Source: Diplodia intermedia (taxonomy: Eukaryota; Ascomycota; Dothideomycetes; Botryosphaeriales; Botryosphaeriaceae). Taken from it: a stretch of 64,000 bases of DNA. Both the position numbers and the translations under genes were made by a program. This document shows positions 1 through 12,629 of this stretch, in pieces. The notes beneath the pieces were generated by a model, which saw nothing but the letters and a program-made list of their open reading frames with translations, ran no database searches and was not told the origin of the DNA. How positions within the stretch are numbered: the first letter of the stretch is position 1; every line of letters starts with the position of its first letter. The stretch spans positions 1-64,000 of the forward strand of contig JAKEKT010000129.1 in NCBI GenBank assembly GCA_021495925.1. Direction: 5' to 3'.

Positions 1-220
1 AAGTGTTGGAGGACAGAATCTTGATTTTAGACGGTTTTGGTACTTATATGTGCCCTATTTAAATTTAACTAATTGCTGAAAACTCTTACCATAATAAGAT
101 AATCCGCAGGAAACCAATGTGTATCTTTCGCGTGTGCCAGTGTACCGTGCCTTTTCCCCAAAACCGATTTCACAACATGATTAAAAATTAGTTAGATGCT
201 GATCCAACATGACAAGAAAG

Positions 221-1525
221 TTACTCTTCATCATCGTCCTCCTTGTATTCGACGGGATGTTTATCCAAACTCTCGTACCATTGGACGAGGCTTCCAATCA
301 GGAAAGCCCAGCTGCCCCAAAACGTGCAGCATGCCGCCTGATACTGGCCCCAGCTACTAGTGTCGTAGCCAAACGCCGGACAAAGCGTGAAACCGACGCC
401 GCCAATCAGATTCCAGAGGCCAATGTGCCAGCCGAGCACGGATGGCGCGGGCCTCCACCACGTCACTTGTGTCTCAACCATGAAAAGGGCGCCGGAAAGG
501 ATGAAACCCAATCCTCCGACAATCTGCGGGGTCCAGTACAAGCCGTCCCGCAGGCCGACGGACATGTGGTCGTAGATGGCCGGGAGGGAGGTGAAACCTG
601 CGATCCAGAAGATCGTGGCGGCGGCCAACTGGGTGAGAGAAGCAAGGAAGCCCAGCTCAAGCAGATAGTGGTTGTGCAGTTCCTCCCACGAAGGCATCCA
701 CCGCCACTTGCGAACACGGCCAGGGTGGGCGGTGGCGGACTTGACGAATGTCTTCCGGTTGGAATGGTGGTGGTCGCATGGAACTTCGGGGCGGACACGT
801 ACGACGAGGCGTTCTTGGTCAACTTTCTCAACATCGGGCTGTGTCTCTGGCTGTGACGCCTGAGAGCTCGAGTTCCGCGAATGTTGGTCTTGGAATAACC
901 GCTCGACAGCCCAGCCAAAACATCCGGCGCGTTCCTCATTCACCGCCTCCAGTAGCAAGAGAATGGAGCCGACGACGAAAATAGTCGCACCCAGGAAGGC
1001 TGTGATGCCTCCTCCGTACAGAATCTCGTTTTGAAATTCGGACGATGGTTGGACGAGGGGGAGAAACACGAAGAAGGCATTGAGAACCCACACGATGCTG
1101 CCCAGGGTGAAGACCACAGCGGTGAGATAGGAAATGTCCCAGACAGGATAAGTGGTTAGCATGCGGCGCACCCCGCGCAGGATCTGGGGAGGGTGGTTGG
1201 TCCTCCCGGGCAAGTCCTGGTGAATGGCGGCCGAAGGAACAGCACGGACTTGCAGTGCATGGCGGCCCTTGCGATTGTTTCTCGACGTCCATTTCCAGGA
1301 GATTCCGGGGCCCGGATCGGCATGAGCACTCTTGCCGCCCTCGCCAACGATGTTGTAGTGCGCCCTCGTAGGGTTCAGGTTCTTCAGCGGGCCATTGACC
1401 TTGTGTTCGATGGAGCGCAGGTCGGAGCGATGGGCCAACGGCTCCCGGTGGGGCTGGAACTGGCGGCAGCGGTGCGGCGTTCCAAAGGTGACGGCTGTGC
1501 TGAAGTCCTCGGAAAAGCGGCTCAT
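221..1525 (-). CDS. Conserved fungal six-span membrane protein
   Basis: Single-exon gene for about 434 residues. The N-terminal 120 residues are soluble and include a well-conserved stretch with the motif HYNIVGEGGKSAHADPG. Six hydrophobic segments follow. They begin with VWDISYLTAVVF and FLGATIFVVGSILLLLEAV, and after a hydrophilic loop come FLASLTQLAAATIFWIAGF, GLGFILSGALFMVETQ, GWHIGLWNLIGGVGFTLC and FWGSWAFLIGSLVQWYES. The C-terminus is acidic. I recognise the pattern as a widespread uncharacterised integral membrane protein of filamentous ascomycetes, with no known reaction. I chose the ATG at 1525 (MSRFSEDF) because similarity to the family starts there. An upstream in-frame ATG at 1699 would add 58 low-complexity residues. 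Role and subcellular location are unknown. Confidence 0.85.
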   Translation of the reverse strand: MSRFSEDFSTAVTFGTPHRCRQFQPHREPLAHRSDLRSIEHKVNGPLKNLNPTRAHYNIVGEGGKSAHADPGPGISWKWTSRNNRKGRHALQVRAVPSAAIHQDLPGRTNHPPQILRGVRRMLTTYPVWDISYLTAVVFTLGSIVWVLNAFFVFLPLVQPSSEFQNEILYGGGITAFLGATIFVVGSILLLLEAVNEERAGCFGWAVERLFQDQHSRNSSSQASQPETQPDVEKVDQERLVVRVRPEVPCDHHHSNRKTFVKSATAHPGRVRKWRWMPSWEELHNHYLLELGFLASLTQLAAATIFWIAGFTSLPAIYDHMSVGLRDGLYWTPQIVGGLGFILSGALFMVETQVTWWRPAPSVLGWHIGLWNLIGGVGFTLCPAFGYDTSSWGQYQAACCTFWGSWAFLIGSLVQWYESLDKHPVEYKEDDDEE

Positions 1526-4500
1526 GCGACGAGCAGGCGTCGAACTGGGCTCGGATGGAGACGGCATGCCAGCGGGAACTGGGCGGGAGAGTTGGCTTGG
1601 AGCAGCGGGAGCGGAGAGAGGTCGGCCTCTCAGGCGCAAATACGCAATTCTCGGTGGAGCGGCATGGCTGGGGGCGAGGATCGCGGGCGACGCAAGCAAA
1701 AAAGTCGGCGAGCTGTTGGCTGTTGTTGGCGGACCAGGGTCTAGCGGGGTGACGTCGCCAGCGGATGCCTGTCTGCCTTGAAAACACGCGCGCTGCCCGA
1801 CGCGATTTGCACCTCTTTTCCTCTCTTCCCTTCACCACCCACCACGCCTTTGCGTCTGCCTTGTCCCATCCAGTGCCGGCCGTCGACCGCCGTTCAGACC
1901 GCTGCCCAGCGAACACTTTACGTGGAATCTGCCAACCGACACCGCCATCCCTGTCCGCAATCTTCCGCCGTTCCATCACCTTCCCTCGACACGGACGCCC
2001 TGACTCCAACATGGCGCGGCGTGCCATTTCAGGGGCTCCGTTCTCAGAACTCTCGCTTCGCGACATCACTAGGATCGCATCCGTCCATATTGTTCCCTAG
2101 CGGCTTTGTCGGTGGGAAGGGCTGCGTCAAACCATGGCTGGCCGGGACGAGCCGTGCTATCGCAAGATTACTATCCTACGAAGCCGACGGTGCATCGACG
2201 CTTGCGCATGCAGTCGCACCTAGAGCGCGAGAACAGCTGGAATGCTTTAGCAACGTGTGCCTTTTCCGATAGCCATGGGGGGCTGCGGATGACTACTGTG
2301 GACTTGGACGGCGGGGCTACCCGAGGAATTCTCGCGAGTGCGTCATGTTGAGCACCATGATCTATCGAAGGAGCAGGACAATTGGATGGGAACTTACCTA
2401 TACAGTCTGCCTATACATAGGCCTTCCTTGCTCCCCACTTTTCCCGGGCCCATGACGAACAGCTGGACCGCCAACCGATCGACAATCCATCTATTACGCA
2501 GCCTTTGCGGGATATTTGCATGTTATCAGGCGACAAAAGGCTTTCGATGGCTTTCCCACCGGCTTCACTGTTTGTTTCTCCGTCATGGCCTCTCCTGAAG
2601 GTCTCGTTTTCGTTGTTCCCCAGCGGGTCTGGCTGCCAAACAGTCTTTGGTTCTTAGCCCGTCGCTTCCGTCAGTCGTCATGTAGGAGATCTACCGGGAG
2701 CACCCGTTGACATCTCCCCAGAGTCGGTTCCGCCGTGGTTCCCGGATTACCTCCTGATTCCCTTCCTTCCCGAGCAAGAACGTCATGTTCAACACAGCCC
2801 TGTTGGACGCGTCACTGATCAAGTGGCCCGCATGATCGGCCGTACCGAGATCTCCAACCCAACGAAGGGTGAGCGCCCTATCGGAGAGGCAATTGTTGAG
2901 GAACACCGACAGAAATCCTTCCGCTTCCACCATTTGACTTCACCCTCCTGCCGCACAATCCTTTGCCTCTGAAACGCCACGGCGCGGCTCTGGACGGAGG
3001 AGTGGTTGTTCACGGCTGCCTAGTGCCGGCGCTTCTTACATTAGGCGCAGCGCCGGCTCTTCTAATCAACTTTGCCTTTTTCAAATCCTTTCGGCATGGA
3101 TTTCTTTCCGGTGGCGGCGTCAAGATTGGTTCGGAGGCATCCGGTCCGTGGCTTGCGCTGTCGCTCGCCACCAATAGGCTCCACCATTGCTTCCATGGTT
3201 GACAGTGCCATTGCTTCGTTCGGCACCAAAGAAACGACCCTCCTTCGTACTCCACGACGCGCGTGGCTACGCTAGGGTACGCCAACTGACTCGAGGCCAC
3301 CAGTCTGTTCATGTCCATGCCTCCCCGGTTGAGAAGGGATATACCTCACCTCTATTCACCTTGGACGCTAATCTGAGGTATTTCACGAGTAGCGGTGGGT
3401 GTTTCGGGGCGGCGAGGGTGGCAAAGCCTGCGTGCTTGTCCGGTACCTGCATCATCCGATGAAGATGAGATTTTTTTTCTTTTTCGAGGGGGTTTGAAGC
3501 TACTCATTCAACTAACATCTCACTGCGTGTAATCAGCAACGATCTTGATATCGGGTCGCCGAAAAGGCCGAGGGCCACACCTCGACGGCGTTGCCAAGCT
3601 TTCGACGTCTGGCCGCATCCGGGTTCAGATGTTCAGCCTTGAGATCAGCAGCCAAACCACGTGAGGCGAAGCCAGCGAATCATGGCGAAAAGGCGTTGCA
3701 CCATGCTATTTTCTCACCTGATACACGTGGAGCTTCTGACCACTCACCGGTCTGCTCCCACCCATCCAGACAAGACATGCGAGGTACCAGACATGCACCC
3801 GTGAATATACTAACCGGCTCAAACCCTTTCCGCTTGCATCCCGCAGCACGGTGCAAGGGTTGGAAGTAAAAAATGCGGGGAGGGCATATGCTTGCAGGCT
3901 AGTAGCACAGGCTATGCTGCAAGCACCCGCAACACGAGGGCGAGGGCTGTAGTGGAGGGCATGCCGAATGGCTCGGTAACTCCAAGGGTCCCGAGATCAT
4001 GATCAAGAGCAAGCAGTAGTGCAAGCCCCTCAGCTGCAGCTTTACATGCATGCATGCATGCGGAAATAGAGTTCGAGCATGATTAGCCTACCTTTCTCAC
4101 AGCGCGCCACCGACACTATGCTGTAAAAGGCTGGATATCATCACTGTAGTAGTCGGCTTGTTGGGTCTCGTCTCCGATTCGACAATTCCTGCAGCACGTA
4201 CGGTCCGAAGCAGGCATCATCTACTTTCTTCTTCCGTTCCCTCTTCGGGTCCGGGCCTGGGCCTACTGCCGTCGCTGAAGAGGTGGCGGATGACTGACTG
4301 CACGCAGTGACGGGGGAAACGCACGTACGAACGTTGGCGCGTCGGAATTTTGTTTTTCGATCAATTAAGCTTCTCACGTTGCTGACCATGGTGAGACAAC
4401 GTGCGGGGCTTGCACTCGGTGCTATAGATACCTAAACACAAGATTAGGACAGCTGATGCGAGTAAGAGCATCGCCACCGTGTGTCGTGCGTGGGACCAAG

Positions 4501-7500
4501 GCCGCCAAGCAACAGAGATGACGGGCTGGGGGGTTGGAGATGGTTGGGGAGGCGCAATCCTGGACCAGCGGATCGCTCCCGGCAAGGCCTTACTAGAGTC
4601 AGCAAACGCGACGACAACAACAGGAAGAATAAGAAAAAAAGAAAAAGGACGAAAGGAATACGGCCGAGCCACGGTACAGTCGTCATCGGCCATTTTTGAC
4701 GCCGCTTCCCATCTGGGCTAAGGCATCTAGCGTTGGCGGCGGATAGCTAGTGTTGGTGAGGAGCAGAGGAAAAGGGCCTATGTGATCATCAATCTCGATG
4801 ACGGGCAGGGTGTTGTTGGCGCTGACGTCTGAATGAGACAGCCTTCCCGCACCGGCACCCGTGCTTTCTGCCCTTCCCTTCTCGCCCGCCCGCTCTCCCG
4901 CCTCCTCACACGCGCACACACCACCCGCCTACCGTCACTCCCGCGCCCTGTCACCGTGCCCGGCTTCCCCGAGGGACTGGATGCGTCATGGTTTGGAGGG
5001 GGAAGGATTGTGATGCAGACCGGTCCCAAGACGGAACGGAACTCACAGCTCCCGAGAAGGGCAAAACATAAATAAAAAAAAAAGGAGCATGGATACAAAG
5101 TTTGAGGAATGGCATTGTGAAGCACGGGATGAGCAGAATGTGGCGGCTTGTTGGAGGGCAGGCTTGGGAGGAGGCTTGGGGGTGATGAGAGAGGCTGCGC
5201 TCTCACCGGCGCCAAGCGCAGGAAAAAAGTTGGCATGTCCCGACGGGCTAGGCAACGGCGCCCTGGGAGAGGGCACTTCCCATCCGCGGGCCCTGTGCTG
5301 CCCATCATCACGGTTTCCCGTCCGCCAGAGAGCATGGGTGGCATGGGTACGACGGGGTGTGCGCGGCTGCACGGGGCAATGGGCAAGAGAAGCATCTCAG
5401 ATTGACGCGTCTCATCATCTCGATTGGAAAGCTCCGAGGGCGACACTTGCGGCGGCAGCTTGCGCGAATGGGCTGGACCGCTTGGCCGTCAACAGTTAGG
5501 AGATGACGCTTGGTGTGGACGGGGGGATGTGCGACGAGCTGAAACGCGTGAACGCTCTCGACGTCCCATCGATCAATGCGGGAGGCTTGAAGCGGCAGTG
5601 CGCCCGCGATGACGACGGGCGGCAGGTCACGAGGAGGGGGAGTAAGAAAGGATTCTCGAATCTCGCGTGTGAAGCTGATTAACTGTGATGCGGTCGTGCG
5701 GCGCCGCGTCTGATTGCGCGTTCGGTGCATTAATACCACGGGAAGCGAGATCAGCATAAGCGCTCTGCACGCAGATGGTGTTGGAGAACAACGGTGGAGG
5801 CGGCAGTGTTCGACATGTGGGGAGTGGAGGCACAGGAGGGGCGCTGTGCTCGACGCTGCAACGCTGGCCACTGGCTCGAGAGTGCATCGTGGCAATCTGC
5901 AACCAACGATTCAGGCCCTTACCGCCTCCTCCATGAAGCGCGCGCGCTCCAGCGGTGTTTCTGTTGCTGTCCCCGGCCTGCCCCACTGATGGGCTCGCCG
6001 GGCCAGCCACCCTGCACGATACTTGCGCAGTACGAACAACAACTCTGGGGTCGCAATCTACTCGAGCCAGCTCGTGAGACCGTAGCGGGAAGCTTGCTTC
6101 CAGGGAGAGCTCCGTCGGGCGCAAGATCTCCATTGAAACGAGGCCGGGGATCGCGGTGTACGGCCGGCGACGGCGGCTGGCCTGGCGCTGGTTGGCCTTG
6201 TGGCCTTGTTGGAAGTGATGCAACACCTGCCACTACGGAACGAGGGAGCGCTTGCCCCGAGCCACCCGGCCTGCTTCAGTGGCTGATGGGCCGACCTTCC
6301 CGCCTTCCTTCGCCCGCTGCCGTGTGGAGAAGGCGGAAAGGGCAAGGCTCGATTGTCGATAAGCATCCATCCCTTGGGCTATGGGCGTGCATCGGGTCGG
6401 TCCCGCACAGAAGACGAGCGGTGTGCGTGGGACAAGGCGCCCGGTCCAGAGGCTTGACAGCGAAGCTGAAGACTGCGCGTGGTGTGTCTGTGACGGGGCG
6501 AGAGTGGGGAAGAGCTCACGAGCGAGCACGCTGCAACCTCTTTTTTTTTTTTTGGCCATCGCCGCTGTGGCCACGGTTGCGCCTTCTGACTCCGCGCCTC
6601 AGCCTCGATGTACGCGGCCCTACATTCTGCCGTGGACGGCGGCGCAGCAGGCACCCTTGCCGTGATGAAAGAAAAATCTGGAAAGGTCATGGGAATGCGA
6701 ACGAACGATCCACCGATCAGCTCCGCCCTTTCCGGTTACGAAGGCATACGCGTGTGGTGACTGGCTGGGGCGGAAGGTGTCAGTGCGTTCACACGAGTTT
6801 GAACGATCCCCTCCATCGAAACGGCCAGACTCAGGGCTGTGGAGGCCCGTTGTCTCTCTTGCTTCGCCGGTCAATACGCTTGCTTGCGTCGGTGAGAGTA
6901 GGCCGCCTATCCGGGCCCTCCGCCTTCCCGAGTCGAGCACGAGTAGAAAACGCCATCGCGTAAAGATCCACCAAAAACGTGGCAGGCGAGATGGGCTTTT
7001 TCCAGACCATCTCTCTTCTTCAGCAGGGCGGCCGCCGGTCATGCGGCCCCGGAGCTTTGTCTGGTTTGCGTGCGCCTGAAACGGTGCAATTCGCTGCTGT
7101 CACATAATCTCCGCTCGCCGGCTCGAAATAACGAGCAGCCTCGCAGGCCAATCCGAGCAGCGCGGCTGTCAGCGAGAGCAAGGCGGCGGCCCTCGCGAAA
7201 TAACGGGGCTGTGTGCAAGACGCCCAATCAGGATGCGACAGGCATCGTCGCGGAGCGCCAGCGTGAGAAGGTCGCGGGCGTTTCGCAGCCCGCGGCCAGC
7301 GCATGAAGGCGACGAGTCATCGCTGGTGTGCGCCCCAAGATTAGAAAGCCCAGCGGCAGCTTATTGGCAGGGCTTTGATCAACGAGGCTTGGACCCAAGC
7401 GCACCCGTTGGGTTGGACCAGTGGCGGGCGCACGGCTCGTGGACGAGCAACAATACTGTGTAAAGGGCGACATGGCCCCTGAGCGCAGATCGCCGGCCTG

Positions 7501-7574
7501 TCGCGCTGCAGGTGGGCTCCGTCGTCCGTCTGGGGAGCTGCGGCCGCGTGCGCTCACGGCAAAAAATGTCTCAG
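1526..7574. other. Gene-poor, mostly GC-rich intergenic region
   Basis: About 6 kb with no gene that I can support. Many open frames exist on both strands because the DNA is GC-rich, but they are rich in R, C, W and P and overlap each other. There are no recognisable domains and no consistent splice pattern. The only stretch with a somewhat protein-like composition is the open frame at 2658-2972. A T13 homopolymer lies at 6541-6553. The left part is the upstream region of the membrane-protein gene that ends at 1525. Confidence 0.5.
2658..2972 (+). other. Unassigned open frame, possible exon or relic
   Basis: About 104 codons open between a TAG at 2655 and a TGA at 2970. The translation has a balanced composition, with stretches such as PWFPDYLLIPFLPEQERH and TKGERPIGEAIVEEHRQ. 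It starts just after a possible splice acceptor (ttcttag). There is no ATG until 2832, no recognised family and no partner exons that I could join. It could be a relic exon or chance. Low confidence. Confidence 0.2.
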
Positions 7575-7915
7575 CGATTGGCCCGAAAGGGCGAAGCGCA
7601 TGACTGACCCATTCCTCGCCCGGCGTAAACAAAGCCCGCGGGACGCATGCAGCAGCACCACTCGGCCCCCAGCTGCAGCGCGAGCATCGCTGCTGCATGC
7701 CAAGCTCGGCGAGACGCTCGCGCACAGCGCCATTGGCTAGACCGACAGGGTGAACAAGGAACTAACCAGCGCACGGACACTCCTCGCTGCAAGCAAGAGG
7801 GCGCGCTGGGGCTTGCTTGGCCGGGCTGCTAGGGCTCTGACGCTCTGACCCGCCCCAGCAGGTGGCAGTCACGCCCGGCTGCGACACGCGCCGCCAAATC
7901 CTTCGCTGTGCCGCT
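7575..7915 (+). repeat. Dispersed repeat, copy A
   Basis: This stretch reappears in reverse complement at about 16575-16905. The best shared part, about 75 bases around 7590-7670, is roughly 90 percent identical by eye, and most differences are transitions. Other blocks match between indels: GCAAGCAAGAGGGCGC, the GGAACTAACCAG region and CGCGCCGCCAAATCCTTCGC. No ORF, terminal inverted repeats or tRNA-like head is evident. It is probably an old non-autonomous element. Copy A lies about 530 bases upstream of the kinase start codon. Confidence 0.7.
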
Positions 7916-8448
7916 AGCATCGATTCCGCCGGCGCGCTCAGGCACTGCAGCTTACGCCCTCCAGGGGTGGCCCGCAACTAAGTAGCCTTGTCTAGTCCCT
8001 CTTCGTCATTGCGGTGGAGCATAGATCACTTAGCCTGCGCCTTCCTATTAGACCAGGCCCTTGTCGCGCCCTGCAACGTTCATCGGCAGCGCTCACTTAT
8101 CTCTACCGCTGCCCGCGCCTCGCTGCCCGCCTGCTACTGCTCGCGTTTGCCTGCCACACCAACCTACATCATAACCTCCTGCCCTCCTCCTCCAACCTCA
8201 ACTCTCCCTCTTCCCGCCTCGCAGCCCTCAGCCTCCCTCACCCGCCTCACCCAATTGCAACCCACCGGTTTCTTTTTTAACTGTTCTTGCTTCCGCGCCC
8301 GGCCACAGGAATCCTGGTGTTTTCTTGTCCGCACGGCCACTTGGATCTACCGCTTTAATACTTGGCCTACTCTCTCTCCGGTCCGTCCTTGGAGCCCTTT
8401 GCTGGACCGCTAAGGACGACACACTTCAACCCTCCCCCCGTCTCCACC
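7916..8448 (+). promoter_or_regulatory. Upstream/leader region of the Ran1-like kinase
   Basis: Non-coding and C/T-rich from about 8100 to 8440, with many CCTCC and CTCCCTC runs. This is typical of promoter-proximal and 5' leader DNA in filamentous fungi. The start codon at 8449 sits in a good context (tccaccATGt). No clear TATA box is visible. Confidence 0.45.
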
Positions 8449-9824
8449 ATGTTGCCCACCCCGCCCGCATCGCCTACGCTCAGTGGAGGTTACGCGCCGC
8501 CGCAGCAGCGGTTGGGCCAGGTCCTCGCCGGCCGTTTGCAGTTCATCGGAATCCTTGGTGAGGGCGCCTACGGAACCGTCTACAAGGCCGTGGATATCCA
8601 GTCCGGAGTCCAGTATGCTGTCAAGGCCCTGAACAAGCTCAACCTCGAGCCCCGCCAGAGGAAGTTCCAGCAGCGTGAGATCCAGCTCCACCACTTGGCC
8701 AGTTCGCACCCGAATGTCGTGTCGCTGGTCAAGATAATGGACTCACCCGAGTGCACATACGTAGTTCTGGAGTACTGCCCTGATGGCGACCTCTTCTCCA
8801 ACATCACGGAGCGTGGAAGGTATGCCCGCGATGACGAACTTGCCCGGAGAGCTTTCCTGCAGATCCTGGATGCCGTTGGGTACTGCCACTCCCTCGGCAT
8901 CTACCACCGGGACCTCAAGCCGGAGAACATCTTGGTCACCGACAACGGTAGCACCGTTAAGCTTGCTGACTTCGGCCTTGCCACCTCGGATCCTTACACC
9001 TCGGACTTCGGCTGCGGCTCCACCTTCTACATGTCTCCAGGTATGCATTCCTCTCAACGATGATCCTTGCGGGCACTTGCTAACCCGACGCAGAATGCCA
9101 ACAGCCCAACCCCAAGGCTTACGCATCTTACGAGTCATCGGCTAATGACGTCTGGTCGTTGGGCGTCATCCTCGTCAACCTGACTTGCGGACGCAACCCA
9201 TGGAAGAAGGCCTCCCTGGAGGACTCCACCTTCCGCGCATTCATGAAGGACCCCAACTTCTTGAGGACAATTCTTCCCATTTCGTACGAACTGGACGCCA
9301 TCCTGAGGAGGATCTTCGACCCCAACCCGGCCACTAGGATCAAGCTTCCCGAACTGAGGGACCTGATCCAACGCTGCCCGAGGTTCACCAAGGCCCCCAC
9401 TCCCATCTACGCTCCCGCTCCCATCTCCACTCCTCCGATCCAGCCGTATGACCAGTGCAACCCGGGATTCCAGCCTGGAATGATGCCCATGCCGCAACCC
9501 TACATGGCCAACTTCGTTCCTCAGGCGCCTATTTCCCCGCCGCCTTACTCGCTGCAGTACCCCGAGCTGTCCATCTCTTCTGGAAGCTCCGGGTCTGACA
9601 CTGGATCGGTCTTCTCCCATGTCTCGTCCTCTTCCTCGGCTTCTTCCGCCTCTTCAGTTCAGCATGTCAACGTGCCATGCCAAGGCGCGGGCATTGCTCC
9701 CCACCATTCATACGTCCCTAGCCCGGCCAATGCCTGGTTGAGCTCCTACTTCCAGCAGGCCGGTAACCTGGTGAAGCAGTTCTCCCAACAACTGTCCTTC
9801 CAAAGGCCACTTTGCGCCCACTAG
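8449..9824 (+). CDS. ran1: Ran1/Pat1-like serine/threonine protein kinase
   Basis: Exons 8449-9040 and 9094-9824 encode 440 residues. The 53-base intron has donor GTATGC, branch TGCTAAC and acceptor CGCAG. The kinase domain fills the N-terminal two thirds: glycine loop GEGAYGTV at 37-44, ATP-anchoring Lys59 (YAVKAL), catalytic loop YHRDLKPEN with Asp155, DFG with Asp174, and an activation segment ending FYMSPEC, which is formed across the splice junction. This layout, with the GCGSTFYMSPEC signature, is typical of the fission yeast Ran1/Pat1 and budding yeast Sks1/Vhs1 group, which acts in nutrient control of mating, meiosis or growth. The tail is rich in P, S and Y and ends in a Ser-rich patch, probably regulatory and disordered. 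The start at 8449 was chosen for its ccaccATG context; an upstream in-frame ATG at 8362 is less likely. Confidence 0.9.
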
Positions 9825-12629
9825 ATGGAACCATTCACTGGCACTTACCTATTACGGAGATTTCCCGATTATCTTTTTGACGAGCCTTCTTCACGATGTG
9901 TTCTATACTACTTTTCCCAAAAGTCACGACGAGATGAGCTGTACTGTTTTCCAGTAAGGTGTTACGGGGTTGGTCTGGGTCCGGCGCAAAACAAATCACC
10001 ATTGGCGTTCCATGGACATTTTTATTCACCTGGTTTCAGCTTCCGCCAAGGACAGATATAGACAAAGGGGGCTCCAGGTTTTCTGTATTGCTTTTAATTG
10101 CTCCGGATTCTTCTCAGCCGTGAGGCCAGTCGCTTCTACATTAGAATGGCGAGTGGATATCTGTTTTTCTCTCTTTTCCTTCCTGCCAAGACCGGTTCCG
10201 GGTGTGGAAGAATCTGATCAGTTCAGAAGAGACCCGGAGCACAGATGCAGCATTTCAAGGAGTTTACCCCCAATAAGCACCTGGAGTGTCAATTTTGCTG
10301 GAGATTTACTTTACTCCGTTCACATTCATTTTGATACCAGAGCAGAAAAGCTCACCTGTAAGATTAGCGCGATTTGATCTAAGATGACGGCTTTGTTCAG
10401 TGGAATGAGACGCCTTAGCGAGAGGCACAGCAACGAAGCAACCCAAAAAAAAAACATAAACAATAGAGCCTGACGATGCATCAAAGCGCCCACGCTACCG
10501 TCCTCGCCCGTGCAGCAATCAATCCCTTGGTGACGAGTGAGAGTTTCATTGATCGGCAGAAAGTTGCGTCGGACGACGCATGTCTTGGAGGGCACAGGCC
10601 CCAATCAGCCCCTTCCAGCAGCCTGCGAACCGTTGAAGAAACGAGCTACCGACGGGACGGACGTCATAATCTCGCTTCCCCTTTCAGTGACGAAATTAGG
10701 TGGCAGGCCGAGCAATAATGGCAAGAGAGCCAGGCCCAGCCTCGACTCGGGGGAGCGGCCAGGCATGCGCCAGCGGCGAAGCGGGCGGCCAACCGCCTGC
10801 CGTGGGCTGCAGCTCGGCCGGGGGCGATGGGCAGCGAACCGGGATTGGAGGGAGTCTATTGCCTCGCGCGTGCGAATCTGGCCAATGGCCAGGCGGCGCG
10901 GGCCCTGAGATTGAGTTTCCAGCGTCATTGGCATCGGCAGTGGCAGCTTCTGGGCAGCGGCGATTGGGGCTGCTGAGATGGCCCGATTGCGCAGGGCGGC
11001 ACGCTCTGAGGCAAGCTTCCGAGAGCGCAGCCTTGTTCTTCCATGGCGATTCTGCCGGGCACGCGAGAGATCTCCCCTTGGGCAATCATCTGACCCACCG
11101 CTCTCCGGCCTCCGTGTCCGTGTTGTTGCTGCGTGTACTGTGTATAGGGACCCCTACCTAGCGCGGTGCGTCGGCGCAGGCGCCAGGCAGTGGCAGCGCC
11201 GGCGTCCAGCCCCCCCCCGACGCGATGGTTCTGGGTCGTCGGACAGCATCATGATCTTCGTGATGGGCGCGAAGCCCCACCCCGTCGATGTCACACCTGC
11301 CAGGCTGACCGGTGCAGGCCGAGAAGTGCCTCGTTTGCCACCCGCGCTGTTCTGTCTGTCGCACGTTGCGCCATGAGAGGATGTGGCCCCTTGCGCCGTG
11401 TTTCTGCTCGATGTTTCGACACCTGTCGAGCGCGGCGCAGTCATGCGCGGCTCACCGCGTCACCAGACCCCGTCCACTGGCGAAGAAGCAAATATTCCGT
11501 GCTCCCAACTCGCCCGCCCAGGGCCTGCCAAATCCGCCATTGGGCTGCCGACCTCAATTTCGAGCCCGTGGAGCTAAGGCGCACGCGAGACATGCCCACT
11601 CACGGCCTGACACAAATCAAACTCCCTGCACCAACTGCTCGACCTGACGACTCGTCCAACACCGCCCCCCACCACCGCCGCCCGCCCTCCACCCGCGCTA
11701 CCAGCCCGTTCCAGCCATCTTGCATGCGAGATGCCGCACCCCCAAGCCGCCTGATGGCCCGGCACTTGGGACTCGCGTCTTGGGGTTGATGCTGGCTCGT
11801 CGTCCTCTGCCTCCGCGCCGCCCCGCGCGCGCCGCTCCTCCCGCTGAGCCTTGCCGAAGCCATCTCCTCCCACGCTCTCTCGCACCAAGGCTGACCCGGC
11901 ACAGGCTGCGCGCATGCGCACAAGAACCTGCACACCGGCCGCCCTACGGGACCTTGTCCCACGCGACGGCGCCCTCCAACGGCACCAGCTCTCGATCGAG
12001 GGCCGTGGCACCATGCGCCCTTGCTCTCCGTTCCGCCAACGGAGCGGAACGCGCGCGCTTGGGTAGGTACGACGGGGCCAGCGCTGCTAACTGCCGCTCC
12101 CGCCCGCCTCATGTATGTACTCCAGATCTGACCAGATGCAGCCTCTGCTGCATGCATGCGGCTTGATGCGGTGGCAGCCCCATGGCAAAGACGCTGCAGC
12201 CGTTGGGAGCGGCGAGCGCCACCGTCAGCCGCGAGAGGCGGGCGGCCATGCAGTGCTTCACCACAGCCCTTTATTCGAAGTAAGGCCCCCGTGAGTGCCA
12301 GCATCCTGCGCCTCTCTGTCTGAGAGAGGCCATGCTCGCGTGTCGGTCCGCCCCGGCCAGCCGCCACTCGAGCGCTTCCTCTTCCGCCGCTCTCGTCACC
12401 CCCTGCCGGCATGCGTGCTTGTGTCCCCTATGTCACGCATGTATCGCCATGTGAAATAGATTGCGGCCTTCACCGTTGCGGAGAGCAGTCGCAGGTAGCG
12501 TCACCCGTGGCCCCTCGATACATCCAAGATGCTGCAGCGGTGACTCCCTTCCCGCCATCATAGGCGCAGGCTGGGTGCGTCGCGTTAGCCTGCGGCGGTA
12601 CCTGTACCTGCTGTCGAGTCCCTCGCGCG

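Noticed and set aside
936..2069. 377-codon minus-strand frame
   Set aside because: Overlaps the membrane-protein gene in another frame, with R/P/S-rich composition and no motif. The real frame there has six membrane spans.
5794..6963. 389-codon plus-strand frame
   Set aside because: Composition dominated by R, G, C, W and P, includes a T-run translated as poly-Phe, and has no family signature. It looks like a GC-driven chance ORF.
11600..12412. 270-codon minus-strand frame
   Set aside because: A/G/R-rich sequence in very GC-rich DNA, with other open frames over the same bases and no domain.
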